Shown here: positions 6,731 through 15,954 of the stretch, piece by piece
Position numbering within the stretch: the stretch's first letter is position 1
How the letters are laid out: every line of letters starts with the position of its first letter
DNA from: Pseudoclavibacter sp. Marseille-Q3772
GTDB lineage: Bacteria > Actinomycetota > Actinomycetes > Actinomycetales > Microbacteriaceae
Direction: 5' to 3'
Assembly (NCBI RefSeq): GCF_916618895.1
Contig: NZ_OU745391.1
Span: 1-64,000, forward strand
Length of the DNA stretch: 64,000 nt
Position numbers and translations under genes: made by a program
The notes under the pieces: model-generated
The model's input: the letters and a program-made list of their open reading frames with translations, nothing else
Databases searched by the model: none
Told to the model about the DNA's origin: nothing

Positions 6731-8176
6731 ATGAGCGAACCAACATTGGCAGTCATTATCCTCGCGGCCGGTGCCGGCACTCGGATGAAATCCAAGACCC
6801 CGAAAGTGCTGCATAACCTCGGCGGTCTCCCGCTGGTGGGGCATGTGCTGCGCACGGCATCGCAACTATCACCCACGCACACCGTTGCCGTCGTGCGGCA
6901 CGAACGTGACCGGGTTGTCGAAGCGATTACGGCGCTCTCGCCCGAGGTCATCATCGCCGACCAGGACGATATCCCCGGCACGGGCCGTGCGGTCGAGGTG
7001 GGGCTTGCCGCACTTCCTGACGATTTTGATGGTGATGTTGTTGTCCTCTCCGGTGACGTTCCACTATTGGACGATCAGACGCTGAATCGACTCATCGCAG
7101 CGCACCGCGAGGCCGCTGAGGATATGACGCTGCTGAGTGCGATTTACCGTGACCCCACCGGGTTCGGGCGGATCGTCCGAGATGACGCTGGTCAGTTCGC
7201 AAGCATCGTTGAGCACAAGGATGCCACCGAAGCCCAGCGTGAAATCACTGAGATCAACGCCGGTGTGTACGTATTTACTGCCACAGCCGCGCGTTCGGCA
7301 CTCGCCAAGATCGGTATGGCGAATGCGCAGGGCGAGAAGTACCTCACGGATGCGGCTTCGGTTATTAAGCACGACGGTGGCAAGATCGCCGCGGTTGCGG
7401 TGACCGACCCGTGGCTCGTGCAGGGCATCAACGACCGTGCGCAGCTGGGTGCGACCGCACGTGAACTGAACCGCCGCATCCTGGAACATTGGATGCGCGA
7501 AGGGGTAACGATCGTTGACCCGGACACAACGATTATTGAAACGACCGTGACGATCGGGCGAGACGTAGAGATTCAGCCCGGTACTCAGCTGCGTGGCGCC
7601 ACCACGATTGGTGAGGATGCGGTGATCGGTCCGGACACCACGCTGGTCGACTGTGAAGTTGGCGAGGGAGCTACTGTTAAGCGCACGGACGCGACGCTTT
7701 CGGTGATTGGCGCAGGGGCGACGGTTGGGCCGTGGAGCTATCTGCGCGCGAACTCGATTATCGGCGCAGGCGCCAAGGTAGGCACCTTCGTCGAAACGAA
7801 GAACTCACAGCTTGGCGATGGTGCGAAAGTTCCGCACCTCTCGTACATCGGTGACGCCGAAATCGGTGCCGGCTCCAACCTCGGAGCGGGAACGATCACG
7901 GCGAACTACGACGGAGTCAACAAGCACCGTACCGTTGTCGGACGTGATGTGAAGATCGGTTCCGACAATGTGTTGATTGCGCCGGTACACATCGGTGACG
8001 GTGCTTACTCGGGTGCCGGTACCACCATCCGTAAGGATGTTCCGGCAGGTTCGCTCGCACTCAATGTTGCTCCGCAGCGCAATATCGAAGGCTGGGTCGG
8101 CAAACACCGTGCCGGTACCGCGGCTGCCGAAGCGGCCCAGGCGGCCGCTGACTCATCACTTGACGCGCAGGAGTAG
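6731..8176 (+). CDS. glmU: Bifunctional N-acetylglucosamine-1-phosphate uridyltransferase / glucosamine-1-phosphate acetyltransferase
   Basis: A 481-residue protein that acetylates GlcN-1-P and then couples it to UTP, giving UDP-GlcNAc for peptidoglycan and mycothiol. The N-terminal nucleotidyltransferase domain carries LAAGAGTRMKSKTPKVL (residues ~10-27), and GDVPLL and ITEINAGVYVF follow. From about residue 250 the left-handed beta-helix of hexapeptide repeats begins (IGRDVEIQPGTQL, VGTFVETKNSQLG, NYDGVNKHRTVVG), the acetyltransferase half. GGAG lies 6 nt before the ATG. It is followed by prs, as in other actinobacteria. Length and motifs are normal. Confidence 0.97.
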   Translation: MSEPTLAVIILAAGAGTRMKSKTPKVLHNLGGLPLVGHVLRTASQLSPTHTVAVVRHERDRVVEAITALSPEVIIADQDDIPGTGRAVEVGLAALPDDFDGDVVVLSGDVPLLDDQTLNRLIAAHREAAEDMTLLSAIYRDPTGFGRIVRDDAGQFASIVEHKDATEAQREITEINAGVYVFTATAARSALAKIGMANAQGEKYLTDAASVIKHDGGKIAAVAVTDPWLVQGINDRAQLGATARELNRRILEHWMREGVTIVDPDTTIIETTVTIGRDVEIQPGTQLRGATTIGEDAVIGPDTTLVDCEVGEGATVKRTDATLSVIGAGATVGPWSYLRANSIIGAGAKVGTFVETKNSQLGDGAKVPHLSYIGDAEIGAGSNLGAGTITANYDGVNKHRTVVGRDVKIGSDNVLIAPVHIGDGAYSGAGTTIRKDVPAGSLALNVAPQRNIEGWVGKHRAGTAAAEAAQAAADSSLDAQE

Positions 8177-8242
8177 GATGAGCACTGTTTGCGTCACGGT
8201 GAACACGAAGCTCGAACACGCAAGTCGAAAAGGCGGTAGGTA

Positions 8243-9223
8243 GTGTCAGGAATCGTCAACCCCGGTGAAAAGCGCCTCGTTCTGATCTCGGGACGCGCGT
8301 ATCCTCAGCTCGCGGACGATGTAGCCGTCGAACTTGGCACCGAGGTGCTGCCTACCGAATCCCGCACCTTCGCTAACGGTGAGATTTACGCTCGCTTCGG
8401 CGAGTCGGTTCGCGGTGCCGATGCGTTTGTTATTCAGTCGCACACCGAACCGATCAATGAGTGGATCATGGAGCAGCTCATCATGGTTGATGCGCTCAAG
8501 CGCGCATCGGCCAAGCGCATCACCGTGGTCGCACCGTGCTTCCCCTACGCTCGTCAGGACAAGAAGGGCCGCGGTCGCGAACCGATTTCGGCCCGGCTGG
8601 TTTCCGACCTGTTCAAGACGGCCGGCGCCGACCGCATCATGTCGGTTGACCTGCACGCATCGCAGATTCAGGGTTTCTTCGACGGCCCGGTCGACCACCT
8701 GTTCGCCATGCCGGTACTGATGAAGTACTTCAAGGAGAAGTTCGGCGCTGTTGACAACCTAACGGTGGTTTCACCGGATATGGGGCGGGTGCGAGTGGCT
8801 GACCGCTGGGCCGACCAGCTCGGTTCACCGCTGGCAATCATCCACAAGCGTCGTGACCCGAAGGTCGCCAATGAGGTCACCGTGCACGACATTGTCGGTT
8901 CGGTTGAAGGTCGCACCTGTCTGATGGTCGACGATCTCATCGACACCGGTGGCACGATTAAGAAGGCTGCCGAAGCCCTCAAGGCACAGGGTGCTGAACG
9001 GGTAGTCGTTGCCGCAACCCACGCGGTGTTCTCGGGCCCGGCTACTGAACGCCTGCAGTGTGATGCGATTGACGAGGTCGTCGTGACCGATACGCTGCCG
9101 CTGCCCGAATCGAAGCGGTTCCCGAGCCTCACGGTGCTGCCGATTGCGCCGCTGCTCGCGCGCGCAATCCACGAGGTTTTCGAGGACGGCTCGGTCACCT
9201 CAATGTTCGACGGTGCAGCGTAA
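8243..9223 (+). CDS. prs: Ribose-phosphate pyrophosphokinase (PRPP synthetase)
   Basis: A 326-residue enzyme making PRPP from ribose-5-phosphate and ATP for nucleotide, histidine and tryptophan synthesis. Class I hallmarks are visible: FANGEIYARFGESVRG near residue 45, the ATP loop PYARQDKKGRGREPIS near 105, the metal-binding SVDLHASQIQGFF near 140, and the PRPP-binding signature VDDLIDTGGTI near 235. GTG start preceded by GGCGGTAG. It is 66 nt downstream of glmU and likely cotranscribed. A strong stem-loop at 9248-9290 ends the unit. Confidence 0.97.
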   Translation: MSGIVNPGEKRLVLISGRAYPQLADDVAVELGTEVLPTESRTFANGEIYARFGESVRGADAFVIQSHTEPINEWIMEQLIMVDALKRASAKRITVVAPCFPYARQDKKGRGREPISARLVSDLFKTAGADRIMSVDLHASQIQGFFDGPVDHLFAMPVLMKYFKEKFGAVDNLTVVSPDMGRVRVADRWADQLGSPLAIIHKRRDPKVANEVTVHDIVGSVEGRTCLMVDDLIDTGGTIKKAAEALKAQGAERVVVAATHAVFSGPATERLQCDAIDEVVVTDTLPLPESKRFPSLTVLPIAPLLARAIHEVFEDGSVTSMFDGAA

Positions 9224-9247
9224 CGAACAAGCGCGCTAACAACCACC

Positions 9248-9290
9248 GAGTGGGTGGATGCAGGAATCGCCTTCCCGCATCCACCCACTC
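9248..9290. terminator. Bidirectional hairpin between prs and metE
   Basis: A 14-bp perfect stem (9248-9261 with 9277-9290) around a 15-nt loop between two convergent genes. The T tract is poor (TCGTTCT), so efficiency is uncertain, but the position fits a shared terminator. Confidence 0.7.
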
Positions 9291-9305
9291 TCGTTCTGCT
9301 GCGAA

Positions 9306-11657
9306 CTAGTTGTCCGACTGCTGCGCGGCGACCGTTTCGCGAGCCGCCCGCGCGGCGGCCACGAGGTTGCGCAGCGTTGCCTCAGTCTCTTCATAACCGC
9401 GAGTCTTCAGACCGCAGTCCGGGTTTACCCACAGGCGCTCGGCCGGGATGTGGGCGGTGGCGATTTCGAGCAGTCCGGCGATCTCCTCGGTGCTCGGCAC
9501 ACGCGGTGAGTGAATGTCCCACACACCCGGACCGACACCGCGCGGGTAGTCGTGCTCGGCGAGATCAGCAACTACTTCCATCCGCGAACGAGCCGCCTCG
9601 ATGGAGGTCACATCCGCATCCAGGCCGTCGATTGCGGCAATGACCTCACCGAACTCCGAGTAGCACAAGTGGGTGTGGATCTGGGTTTCGGGGCGAACAG
9701 CGCTGGTGGCAAGACGGAACGCGTTGACCGACCAGGCGAGGTAGTCTTCATGACGTTCACGCTCGAGGGGAAGCAGCTCTCGCAGGGCTGGCTCATCAAC
9801 CTGAATCACCTTGATGCCGGCTGCTTCAAGATCCTGCACCTCATCGCGTAGTGCGAGGGCAACCTGGTTTGCAGTGGTTGCCAGCGGCTGATCATCGCGC
9901 ACGAACGACCAGGCAAGGATGGTGACCGGGCCGGTGAGCATGCCCTTGACCGGAGAATCGCTCAGCGATTGGGCGTAGCTCGACCATGGCACCGTGATCG
10001 GTGTGGGACGGGAGACATCGCCCCACAGAATCGACGGGCGGGTGCAACGTGAGCCATAGGACTGCACCCATCCGTTGGCGGTTACGGCGAAACCATCGAG
10101 GTGCTCGGCGAAGTACTGCACCATGTCGTTTCGTTCGGCTTCACCGTGCACGAGAACGTCCAGGCCGATTTCTTGCTGGAGCGAGATCACTCGACCAATC
10201 TCCGCACGGAGGAACTCGTGATAGGCCTGCTCGTCGATCGTGCCGCGGGTGAAATCGCGACGCGCGCGACGAATCTCGGTGGTCTGCGGGAACGAACCGA
10301 TCGTGGTGGTCGGCAGTACCGGAAGCCCGAGGGCGGAAGCCTGTGCCTGTTGGCGTACCTCAAACGGTTCACGCTTGAGATCATCATCGGTAACTCCAGC
10401 AACGCGATCGGCAACCGCTGGATCATGTACGCCGGCAGCGTGCTCACGGTCGTTCAGAGCCGCCGTGGCTGCGTCAAGCTCGGTGGCAATTGCATCTCGG
10501 CCCTCGGCCAAACCGCGAGCGAGCGTGGCGATCTGGTTCGCCTTCTCATCAGCGAAGGCAAGCCAAGAGCGCAGCTGTTCACTCAGCTGCTCGGTCTCAT
10601 CTGCAAGCGTGTGTGGCACGTGGAACAGCGAAGTTGAGGTGGCAGCGTGCACGCTCACGCCATCGCGCTGCAGCGCTGCCAATGTGTTGTATGCACCGTC
10701 CAGGTCGCCGCGCCAAATGTTGTGACCGTCGATTACACCGGCAACCAGTGCCGTGGAGGTGGTTGCGGCACCCGACGGCGCATCGCCTCGGACGAGATCG
10801 AAACCGATGGCGTCGACACCGGCAAGCTCGAGGGCGTTGAATGCCGCATCCGGTAGGGATGCGTACGCGGTGGAAACAAACAGCGAGGGGCGTTCGGCGT
10901 GGTTGGTCAACACCGAGTACGCGCGCAACGCGGCATCCGCGAGGGTGCGCTGGTCGACACCCAGAACCTCGGACACCAGCGCAGATTCATCAAGCTGCGC
11001 CCATTCCGCACCGGCCTCGTGCCAGTCCGCCAACAGCTGCGTGTACACCGGCAGCAGATCATCAAGTCGCGAGAGCGGGTCGAAGCCTTCGGGTGCGTCA
11101 TCGGCGGCTTTGGCAAGGGCCAGGAAGGTGACCGGTCCGACGATCGTGGGTCGCGTGCGGTAGCCGGCCGAGCGGGCTTCGGTGATGTGGCGGGCGCGTT
11201 CCCGGAATGCGTAGCGGAAGGTCGTGGTGGGGGAGATCTCCGGAACCAGGTAGTGATAGTTCGTGTCGAACCACTTCGTCATCTCCAGCGCTGGATGTGT
11301 CGCGTCACCCCGGGCGAGGAGGAAACCGTCATCGATGGTCAGCGCCTCAGCGCCGATGACGTCAGCGAATCGTTCCGGAACTGCCCCGACGGCGAGTAGC
11401 GTGTCGAGCACCTGGTCGTATGTCGCGGCATCCTCAGGAATGGAGTTGTCGTCGCGGCGGAGTCCGGCATTCGCGAGCGCATCACGCCGGGCAGCACGGA
11501 CCTCGCTGTGCGTGCGCTCGAACGTCTCGCGGTCGATCGCACCGCGCCAGTACTGCTCCAGGGCGCGCTTGAGTTCGCGATTGCGGCCAATTCGGGGGTA
11601 TCCCAGCACAGTTCCGGATGGGAACGGGAGTGCTGCATGGGGAGTGTTTGTGCTCAT
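9306..11657 (-). CDS. metE: Cobalamin-independent methionine synthase (5-methyltetrahydropteroyltriglutamate-homocysteine methyltransferase)
   Basis: A 783-residue enzyme transferring the methyl group of 5-methyl-THF to homocysteine. The N-terminal domain starts VLGYPRIGRNRELKRALE (about residue 18). The catalytic C-terminal barrel shows TTTIGSFPQTTEIRRARRDF (about 455) and the zinc ligands in HTHLCYSEF (about 665) and WVNPDCGLKTRGYEE (about 745). AGGAG precedes the ATG. It lies 80 nt downstream of metF, which makes its methyl donor, so the two probably form one unit. No cobalamin riboswitch was recognised in the short gap. Confidence 0.97.
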   Translation of the reverse strand: MSTNTPHAALPFPSGTVLGYPRIGRNRELKRALEQYWRGAIDRETFERTHSEVRAARRDALANAGLRRDDNSIPEDAATYDQVLDTLLAVGAVPERFADVIGAEALTIDDGFLLARGDATHPALEMTKWFDTNYHYLVPEISPTTTFRYAFRERARHITEARSAGYRTRPTIVGPVTFLALAKAADDAPEGFDPLSRLDDLLPVYTQLLADWHEAGAEWAQLDESALVSEVLGVDQRTLADAALRAYSVLTNHAERPSLFVSTAYASLPDAAFNALELAGVDAIGFDLVRGDAPSGAATTSTALVAGVIDGHNIWRGDLDGAYNTLAALQRDGVSVHAATSTSLFHVPHTLADETEQLSEQLRSWLAFADEKANQIATLARGLAEGRDAIATELDAATAALNDREHAAGVHDPAVADRVAGVTDDDLKREPFEVRQQAQASALGLPVLPTTTIGSFPQTTEIRRARRDFTRGTIDEQAYHEFLRAEIGRVISLQQEIGLDVLVHGEAERNDMVQYFAEHLDGFAVTANGWVQSYGSRCTRPSILWGDVSRPTPITVPWSSYAQSLSDSPVKGMLTGPVTILAWSFVRDDQPLATTANQVALALRDEVQDLEAAGIKVIQVDEPALRELLPLERERHEDYLAWSVNAFRLATSAVRPETQIHTHLCYSEFGEVIAAIDGLDADVTSIEAARSRMEVVADLAEHDYPRGVGPGVWDIHSPRVPSTEEIAGLLEIATAHIPAERLWVNPDCGLKTRGYEETEATLRNLVAAARAARETVAAQQSDN

Positions 11658-11737
11658 TGATTGGGCTCCTAGTTGTGGTAAGTGGTCTGAACGATCGGAT
11701 GGGGGCTGGTGTTGGCGCTCGCGGAGGAATCACTTCG

Positions 11738-12742
11738 CTAGTGCGAGCGCAACAGCATTCGGTACGCCGACATCGCCGAGGCTGATGTTGGCGTCTGTTC
11801 GACATCCATCAACGCGGCTTCAGCCTGGGTGCGGGTTATCGCACCGACTCGGCCGAGTAGCTCTACCGGTTCGTCGATGCGGTTGTGGGTGTAGATGTGT
11901 AGGCCCGGGGCACCCGCTGCCAGCAAATCGAGGCATAGCGCGGTGGCTTGGGCAATTCCGAGTTCGCGGCGAGCGGCATCAGAACTGCATGATTGCAGGG
12001 CGTCATACAGCCGTCGTGGCACCTGCTCGCCCGTGAGCTGCCCCATCCGATTGAGTCGAGGTACGGATGTGATCGGCATGATTCCCGGCAGGATCGGCAT
12101 TGTCACCCCGGCGGTCGTGGCTTCGTCAACGAAGCGCAGGTAGTCATCGGCGTTAAAGAACAACTGGGTGATGGCGAGGTTGGCGCCCGCAGCCTGCTTC
12201 GCGAGCAGCGCGTCCACATCCTGCCCCGGATAACGTGACTCGGGGTGGCCATTGGGGTAGGCGGCGACGGCGATGATGCCGTCCCGGTGATCGCGGATGC
12301 GCCAGCGGTTCTCGCCGGGAGCCACCGGGGTGAGCTCACCGGGGATGTGGGTACGTCGCACCCCGCGGATTAACTGGGTGAGCTCGGCGGCGGTGCGCAG
12401 CTCACCAAGCCAGCTATCGTCAACGGCATCGCGCGGTTTGTCTCCGCGAAGCGCAAGGAAATCAACAATGCCGGCGTCGATGAACTCAGCAACTGTTGCT
12501 GCCATTCCGGCGGTGGTCGCGCCCACGCAGGTCAGGTGTGCCATCGGGCGGCAGTGGGCAACTTCGCGGATGCATTTGAGTACTTCCAGCGAGCGGTCCT
12601 GTGTTGAACCGCTGGCGCCGAAGGTGACCGAAATAAATTCCGGGGCGAGCGCACCCAACCGTTGAGCAATCTCCGGCATCCGCGCAGCAACAGCAGCATT
12701 GCGCGGCGGGAATAGCTCAAACGAGAACGGAATTGAGGTCAT
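11738..12742 (-). CDS. metF: Methylenetetrahydrofolate reductase
   Basis: A 334-residue TIM-barrel flavoprotein that reduces 5,10-methylene-THF to 5-methyl-THF. Family motifs include FSFELFPPRN at the N-terminus (catalytic Glu), SVTFGASGS, HLTCVG, FLALRGDKPRD and AANLAITQLFFNADDYLRFV. It is followed by metE, the consumer of its product. A perfect palindrome about 80-100 nt upstream (12823-12842) may be an operator controlling the unit. It is somewhat longer at the C-terminus than enterobacterial MetF. Confidence 0.94.
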   Translation of the reverse strand: MTSIPFSFELFPPRNAAVAARMPEIAQRLGALAPEFISVTFGASGSTQDRSLEVLKCIREVAHCRPMAHLTCVGATTAGMAATVAEFIDAGIVDFLALRGDKPRDAVDDSWLGELRTAAELTQLIRGVRRTHIPGELTPVAPGENRWRIRDHRDGIIAVAAYPNGHPESRYPGQDVDALLAKQAAGANLAITQLFFNADDYLRFVDEATTAGVTMPILPGIMPITSVPRLNRMGQLTGEQVPRRLYDALQSCSSDAARRELGIAQATALCLDLLAAGAPGLHIYTHNRIDEPVELLGRVGAITRTQAEAALMDVEQTPTSASAMSAYRMLLRSH

Positions 12743-12822
12743 GTCGCCACAGTACGAAGCCGCCGCGAGGGCACCGAACTGTGTGACGGGGTCTTACTGT
12801 GTGTGACCGTGGTTGACGAACG

Positions 12823-12842
12823 GTTACGTTGTGCAACGTAAC
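12823..12842. promoter_or_regulatory. Perfect palindrome upstream of metF (putative operator)
   Basis: GTTACGTTG-TG-CAACGTAAC, a 9-bp perfect inverted repeat with a 2-nt centre, 81-100 nt upstream of the metF start and 41-60 nt from the end of the ankyrin gene. Shape and size fit a dimeric repressor site. The regulator is not known and the sequence does not resemble the McbR site. Confidence 0.45.
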
Positions 12843-12883
12843 AATGTTGACGCCCTCGCCGGCGTGCCGTAAACGGGGCGTCG

Positions 12884-13291
12884 TTATTGATCCTTCTCTC
12901 GGTCGGCAAGCAGTTGCGCAAAGCCATCCCAACCGAACATCTCAGCGGTCTGACGGCCAGAAGGCGTCCCCGCATCCGGGTCCGCGCCTGCTGCAAGGAG
13001 TACGCGGCTGATGTCCGCATCCTGTTGAAACACAGCGCAGGCAAGCGCGCGTTGTCCGCGGTCATTGGCGTGCTCAATGTTCGCGCCGCGCGAGAGCAAT
13101 AGCCGGACAACATCAGTTGCCTGGTGGTAGGAGGCGAGCGTGAGCATTGTGTCGCCATTGTGATTGACCATATCCACGGGCGCGCCAGCATCGAGATAGG
13201 CCTCGAGCTGGGCGGCATTGTTTTCCCTTGCCCAGTCAAAGAGCTGTTGGGCGAGGGCAATCGTCTCGGGGGTCAAATCATCGACAGCCAT
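12884..13291 (-). CDS. Ankyrin-repeat protein
   Basis: A 135-residue soluble protein with about three ankyrin repeats (around residues 30-62, 63-95 and 96-128): NAAQLEAYLDAGAPVDMVNH, NGDTMLTLASYHQATDVVRL and GQRALACAVFQQDADISRVL. This is a protein-protein interaction fold with no catalytic residues. Small cytoplasmic ankyrin proteins of this type occur widely in actinobacteria, sometimes near catalase genes, without a settled function. It lies between gnd and metF on the same strand, 42 nt downstream of the gnd start side. The partner cannot be inferred from context. Confidence 0.85.
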   Translation of the reverse strand: MAVDDLTPETIALAQQLFDWARENNAAQLEAYLDAGAPVDMVNHNGDTMLTLASYHQATDVVRLLLSRGANIEHANDRGQRALACAVFQQDADISRVLLAAGADPDAGTPSGRQTAEMFGWDGFAQLLADREKDQ

Positions 13292-13333
13292 GTCCAGAGC
13301 CTATCGTCGCCGGGTTCGGATGCGCGGTACGGG

Positions 13334-14785
13334 CTAAGCGTCTGTGCGACGCTCCGTGCGTTGTCCGGACCAGTTGGTGTGGAAGGAGCCGGGGCGGTCG
13401 ATACGACCGTAGGTGTGCGCGCCAAAGAAGTCGCGCTGTCCTTGGATGAGCGCCGCTGGTAGTCGATCGCTTGCCAGGGAGTCGTAGTACGACAGTGACG
13501 CCCCAAATGCGGGAGCGGGTACGCCCGCGTAGGCAGCGGTTGCGACCACGCGACGCCAGGCTGCATCGGATGCGGCGACTTCGGTAGCGAAGTACGGGTC
13601 TGCGATGAGCGATTGCAGGTTTGGGTCGCGGTCGTAGGCATCGGCAATGCGGTTCAGGAACCGGGCACGAATGATGCATCCGGCTCGCCAAATCTTCGAT
13701 ACCGCACTCGGGTCGATCTCCCAGCCGTATTCCTGTGCCCCGGCAAGGATCAAATCAAATCCTTGGGCGTAGGCGATCACCTTCGATGCGTACAGTGCGA
13801 GGCGGATGTCCTCGACAAAGCTGTCATCGACTGTTGGGGCCTGCGGGCGGGCAGGAATCGTCGGGCGTACTGCCTCGCGTTGCTCGGTGCGACCAGAGAC
13901 ACCGCGAGCGAATACTGCTTCGCCGATGCTGGAGGTCGGTACCGCCAGCGAGAGCGCGGTCTGCACGGTCCACGTACCGGTTCCCTTCATACCGGCACGA
14001 TCGACGATGACATCAACGAATGGTTTGCCGGTTTCGGCATCGACATGCCGCAAGACCTCCGCGGTGATCTCAATCAAATAGGATTCGAGGTCGCCACGGT
14101 TCCACTCGGCGAAGATATCGGCAATCTGCGCAGGCGCCAATCCGCCGACGCGGCGCAAGAGATCGTAGGCCTCACCAATGAGCTGCATATCGGCGTATTC
14201 AATACCGTTGTGCACCATCTTGACGAAGTGGCCGGCGCCGTCAGTGCCCACATGCGTCACACAGGGCGAGCCATCTTCGGGGGCACGCGCGGCGATTGAC
14301 TCGAGGATCGGACCGAGCGTTTCGTACGCTTCAGCCGTACCGCCGGGCATGATCGAGGGGCCATTGAGCGCGCCCTCTTCACCTCCGGAAATACCGGCGC
14401 CGACGAAGTGCAGCCCGCGTTCGCGAACGGTGCGCTCGCGGCGGATCGTGTCCTCGAATAGGGCGTTGCCACCGTCGACAATGATGTCGCCGGGTTCAAA
14501 CACCTCACACAGCTGTTCGATCACCGCATCCGTTGCACTACCGGCTTGCACCATGATGATTGCGGTGCGAGGACGCTGGAGGGATTGCGCGAACTCGGCG
14601 ACCGTTTCGGTCGGGATGAACTCGGCTTCCGGATGTGTTTCGACCAGCGCGCGCGTGCGCTCGGGAGAGCGGTTGTAGATGGCTACTCGATTCCCTTCGC
14701 GCCCGGCGAGGTTACGCGCGAGGTTCGCGCCCATCACGGCTAGGCCAACAACGCCAATATTTGCTGCGGCATCGGAACTCGACAT
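13334..14785 (-). CDS. gnd: 6-phosphogluconate dehydrogenase, decarboxylating
   Basis: A 483-residue enzyme converting 6-phosphogluconate to ribulose-5-phosphate with NADP reduction in the pentose phosphate pathway. The Rossmann motif is GVVGLAVMGANLARNLA near the N-terminus, followed by IVDGGNALFEDT, the substrate motif GAGISGGEEGALNGPSIMPG, and the catalytic segment HFVKMVHNGIEYADMQLI (Lys/Asn). The C-terminal part has the expected RAGCIIRARFL and RDFFGAHTYGRID. I chose the start MSSSDAAAN over one 6 codons upstream because AAAGGTG precedes it. It is the long, dimeric type. Confidence 0.97.
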   Translation of the reverse strand: MSSSDAAANIGVVGLAVMGANLARNLAGREGNRVAIYNRSPERTRALVETHPEAEFIPTETVAEFAQSLQRPRTAIIMVQAGSATDAVIEQLCEVFEPGDIIVDGGNALFEDTIRRERTVRERGLHFVGAGISGGEEGALNGPSIMPGGTAEAYETLGPILESIAARAPEDGSPCVTHVGTDGAGHFVKMVHNGIEYADMQLIGEAYDLLRRVGGLAPAQIADIFAEWNRGDLESYLIEITAEVLRHVDAETGKPFVDVIVDRAGMKGTGTWTVQTALSLAVPTSSIGEAVFARGVSGRTEQREAVRPTIPARPQAPTVDDSFVEDIRLALYASKVIAYAQGFDLILAGAQEYGWEIDPSAVSKIWRAGCIIRARFLNRIADAYDRDPNLQSLIADPYFATEVAASDAAWRRVVATAAYAGVPAPAFGASLSYYDSLASDRLPAALIQGQRDFFGAHTYGRIDRPGSFHTNWSGQRTERRTDA

Positions 14786-14931
14786 GGTGCACCTTTCGAT
14801 CAAAGCCTGTTTCCATTATTGCTGTGCCCGGGTGGTGTGGGTTCGGAAACGCTGCACGCCGTTGCGCGGATCATGAGGTTTCGGCGGATACGCTCATCGC
14901 AGCCGCCCGTACCCCGCTTGGAAGGTGAACC

Positions 14932-15828
14932 ATGAACGAACAGCCCCAACACCGTTCTGCCCAGGAACCGGCACCAACACGGGCGTATGACCCGCAGCAG
15001 TGGGGCGAGTCCGCGTCGTGGCAGCCAGCGCAGCCCGGTACGGATGAAGCAACGCAGCGCTACAACTGGCAGGAAGATGAAGTAACTCGCGCCGCTGCCT
15101 CGCACACTGACACTGCCGCGTTCGATAGCTATTCCAGCGGTAACGACCGCGGCAGTAACGAATACCGCACGCAGTCCACCGATGAGCTTGATGAGGTCCG
15201 TCAAGTTCGCAGCACCTATCAGCAAGGACGGGATGAGCCGACCATGGTGATGCCAGCGCAACCGGCCCCGCCCGCTGCGCCGGCGCATCCGACCCCCGCA
15301 AGGCCCCAGCAACCTACCTTTGAATCTCGTCCGCTCAGCTACGAAACCGCAACCGCCCACCCCACCACAGCCGAGGCAGCGCAGCGCCTTCGTGACGAGT
15401 TGCCGGGCCCGGGGACCGGTGCCCGGATCGGTTCCATCGTGGTCGCATTCCTGTTCGCCGCACTGGTCGGCTTCGCGCTATGGGACCTGTCGAGGGGCCC
15501 TGACAGTCTGGTGATGGGTGAGTTGGTTAATAATCTGATCACCGATGTGCGGTACTTGCCGCTGCTGATTGGTGGAATTATCGGGATCGCTGCTGCCGCC
15601 GTGGCACTGTCATTGATGATGTCCGGGCTCGGCGCGGGCCTATTGGGTGTAGTTCTGGTGACCGGGGCGGCCGTCTTAGTAATCAGTATCGACACCGCGG
15701 GGCCGTATGTGTATCTCGCGCCGACGCTGCTCACCAGTGGACTCTTCCTCATCATCGCTGGTATCGCGGCACATGTGGCGCGCGTCTCTGGATATCGCAA
15801 GGCTCGCCGAATCGTGGAAGACATGTAA
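14932..15828 (+). CDS. Membrane protein with long disordered cytoplasmic N-terminus
   Basis: A 298-residue protein with GGAAGGTG upstream of the ATG. Residues 1-~150 are hydrophilic and rich in Gln, Pro, Ala, Thr and Glu (low complexity). The C-terminal half holds four predicted membrane helices (starting around IGSIVVAFLFAALVGFALW, LLIGGIIGIAAAAVALSLMM, GLLGVVLVTGAAVLVIS and APTLLTSGLFLIIAGIAAHV) and ends with a basic tail, RVSGYRKARRIVED. No enzymatic motif. It is divergent from gnd and upstream of rplY; such proteins are common next to gnd/rplY-type loci in Micrococcales, but I recognise no named family. Confidence 0.75.
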   Translation: MNEQPQHRSAQEPAPTRAYDPQQWGESASWQPAQPGTDEATQRYNWQEDEVTRAAASHTDTAAFDSYSSGNDRGSNEYRTQSTDELDEVRQVRSTYQQGRDEPTMVMPAQPAPPAAPAHPTPARPQQPTFESRPLSYETATAHPTTAEAAQRLRDELPGPGTGARIGSIVVAFLFAALVGFALWDLSRGPDSLVMGELVNNLITDVRYLPLLIGGIIGIAAAAVALSLMMSGLGAGLLGVVLVTGAAVLVISIDTAGPYVYLAPTLLTSGLFLIIAGIAAHVARVSGYRKARRIVEDM

Positions 15829-15954
15829 ACTAGTGCGCGTACTTCGGCGAGGGGCGCAGCCTGTGCCCGTTATCGACGCGGTCTTTGTGGTTACTCCCGG
15901 CACCGGGCGCCACGGGTTCGTGTTCACAACGCCGTAACACGAAAGGAAGACCCG

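Noticed and set aside
11658-11737. Cobalamin or SAM riboswitch before metE
   Set aside because: The gap is only 80 nt and shows none of the expected conserved boxes.
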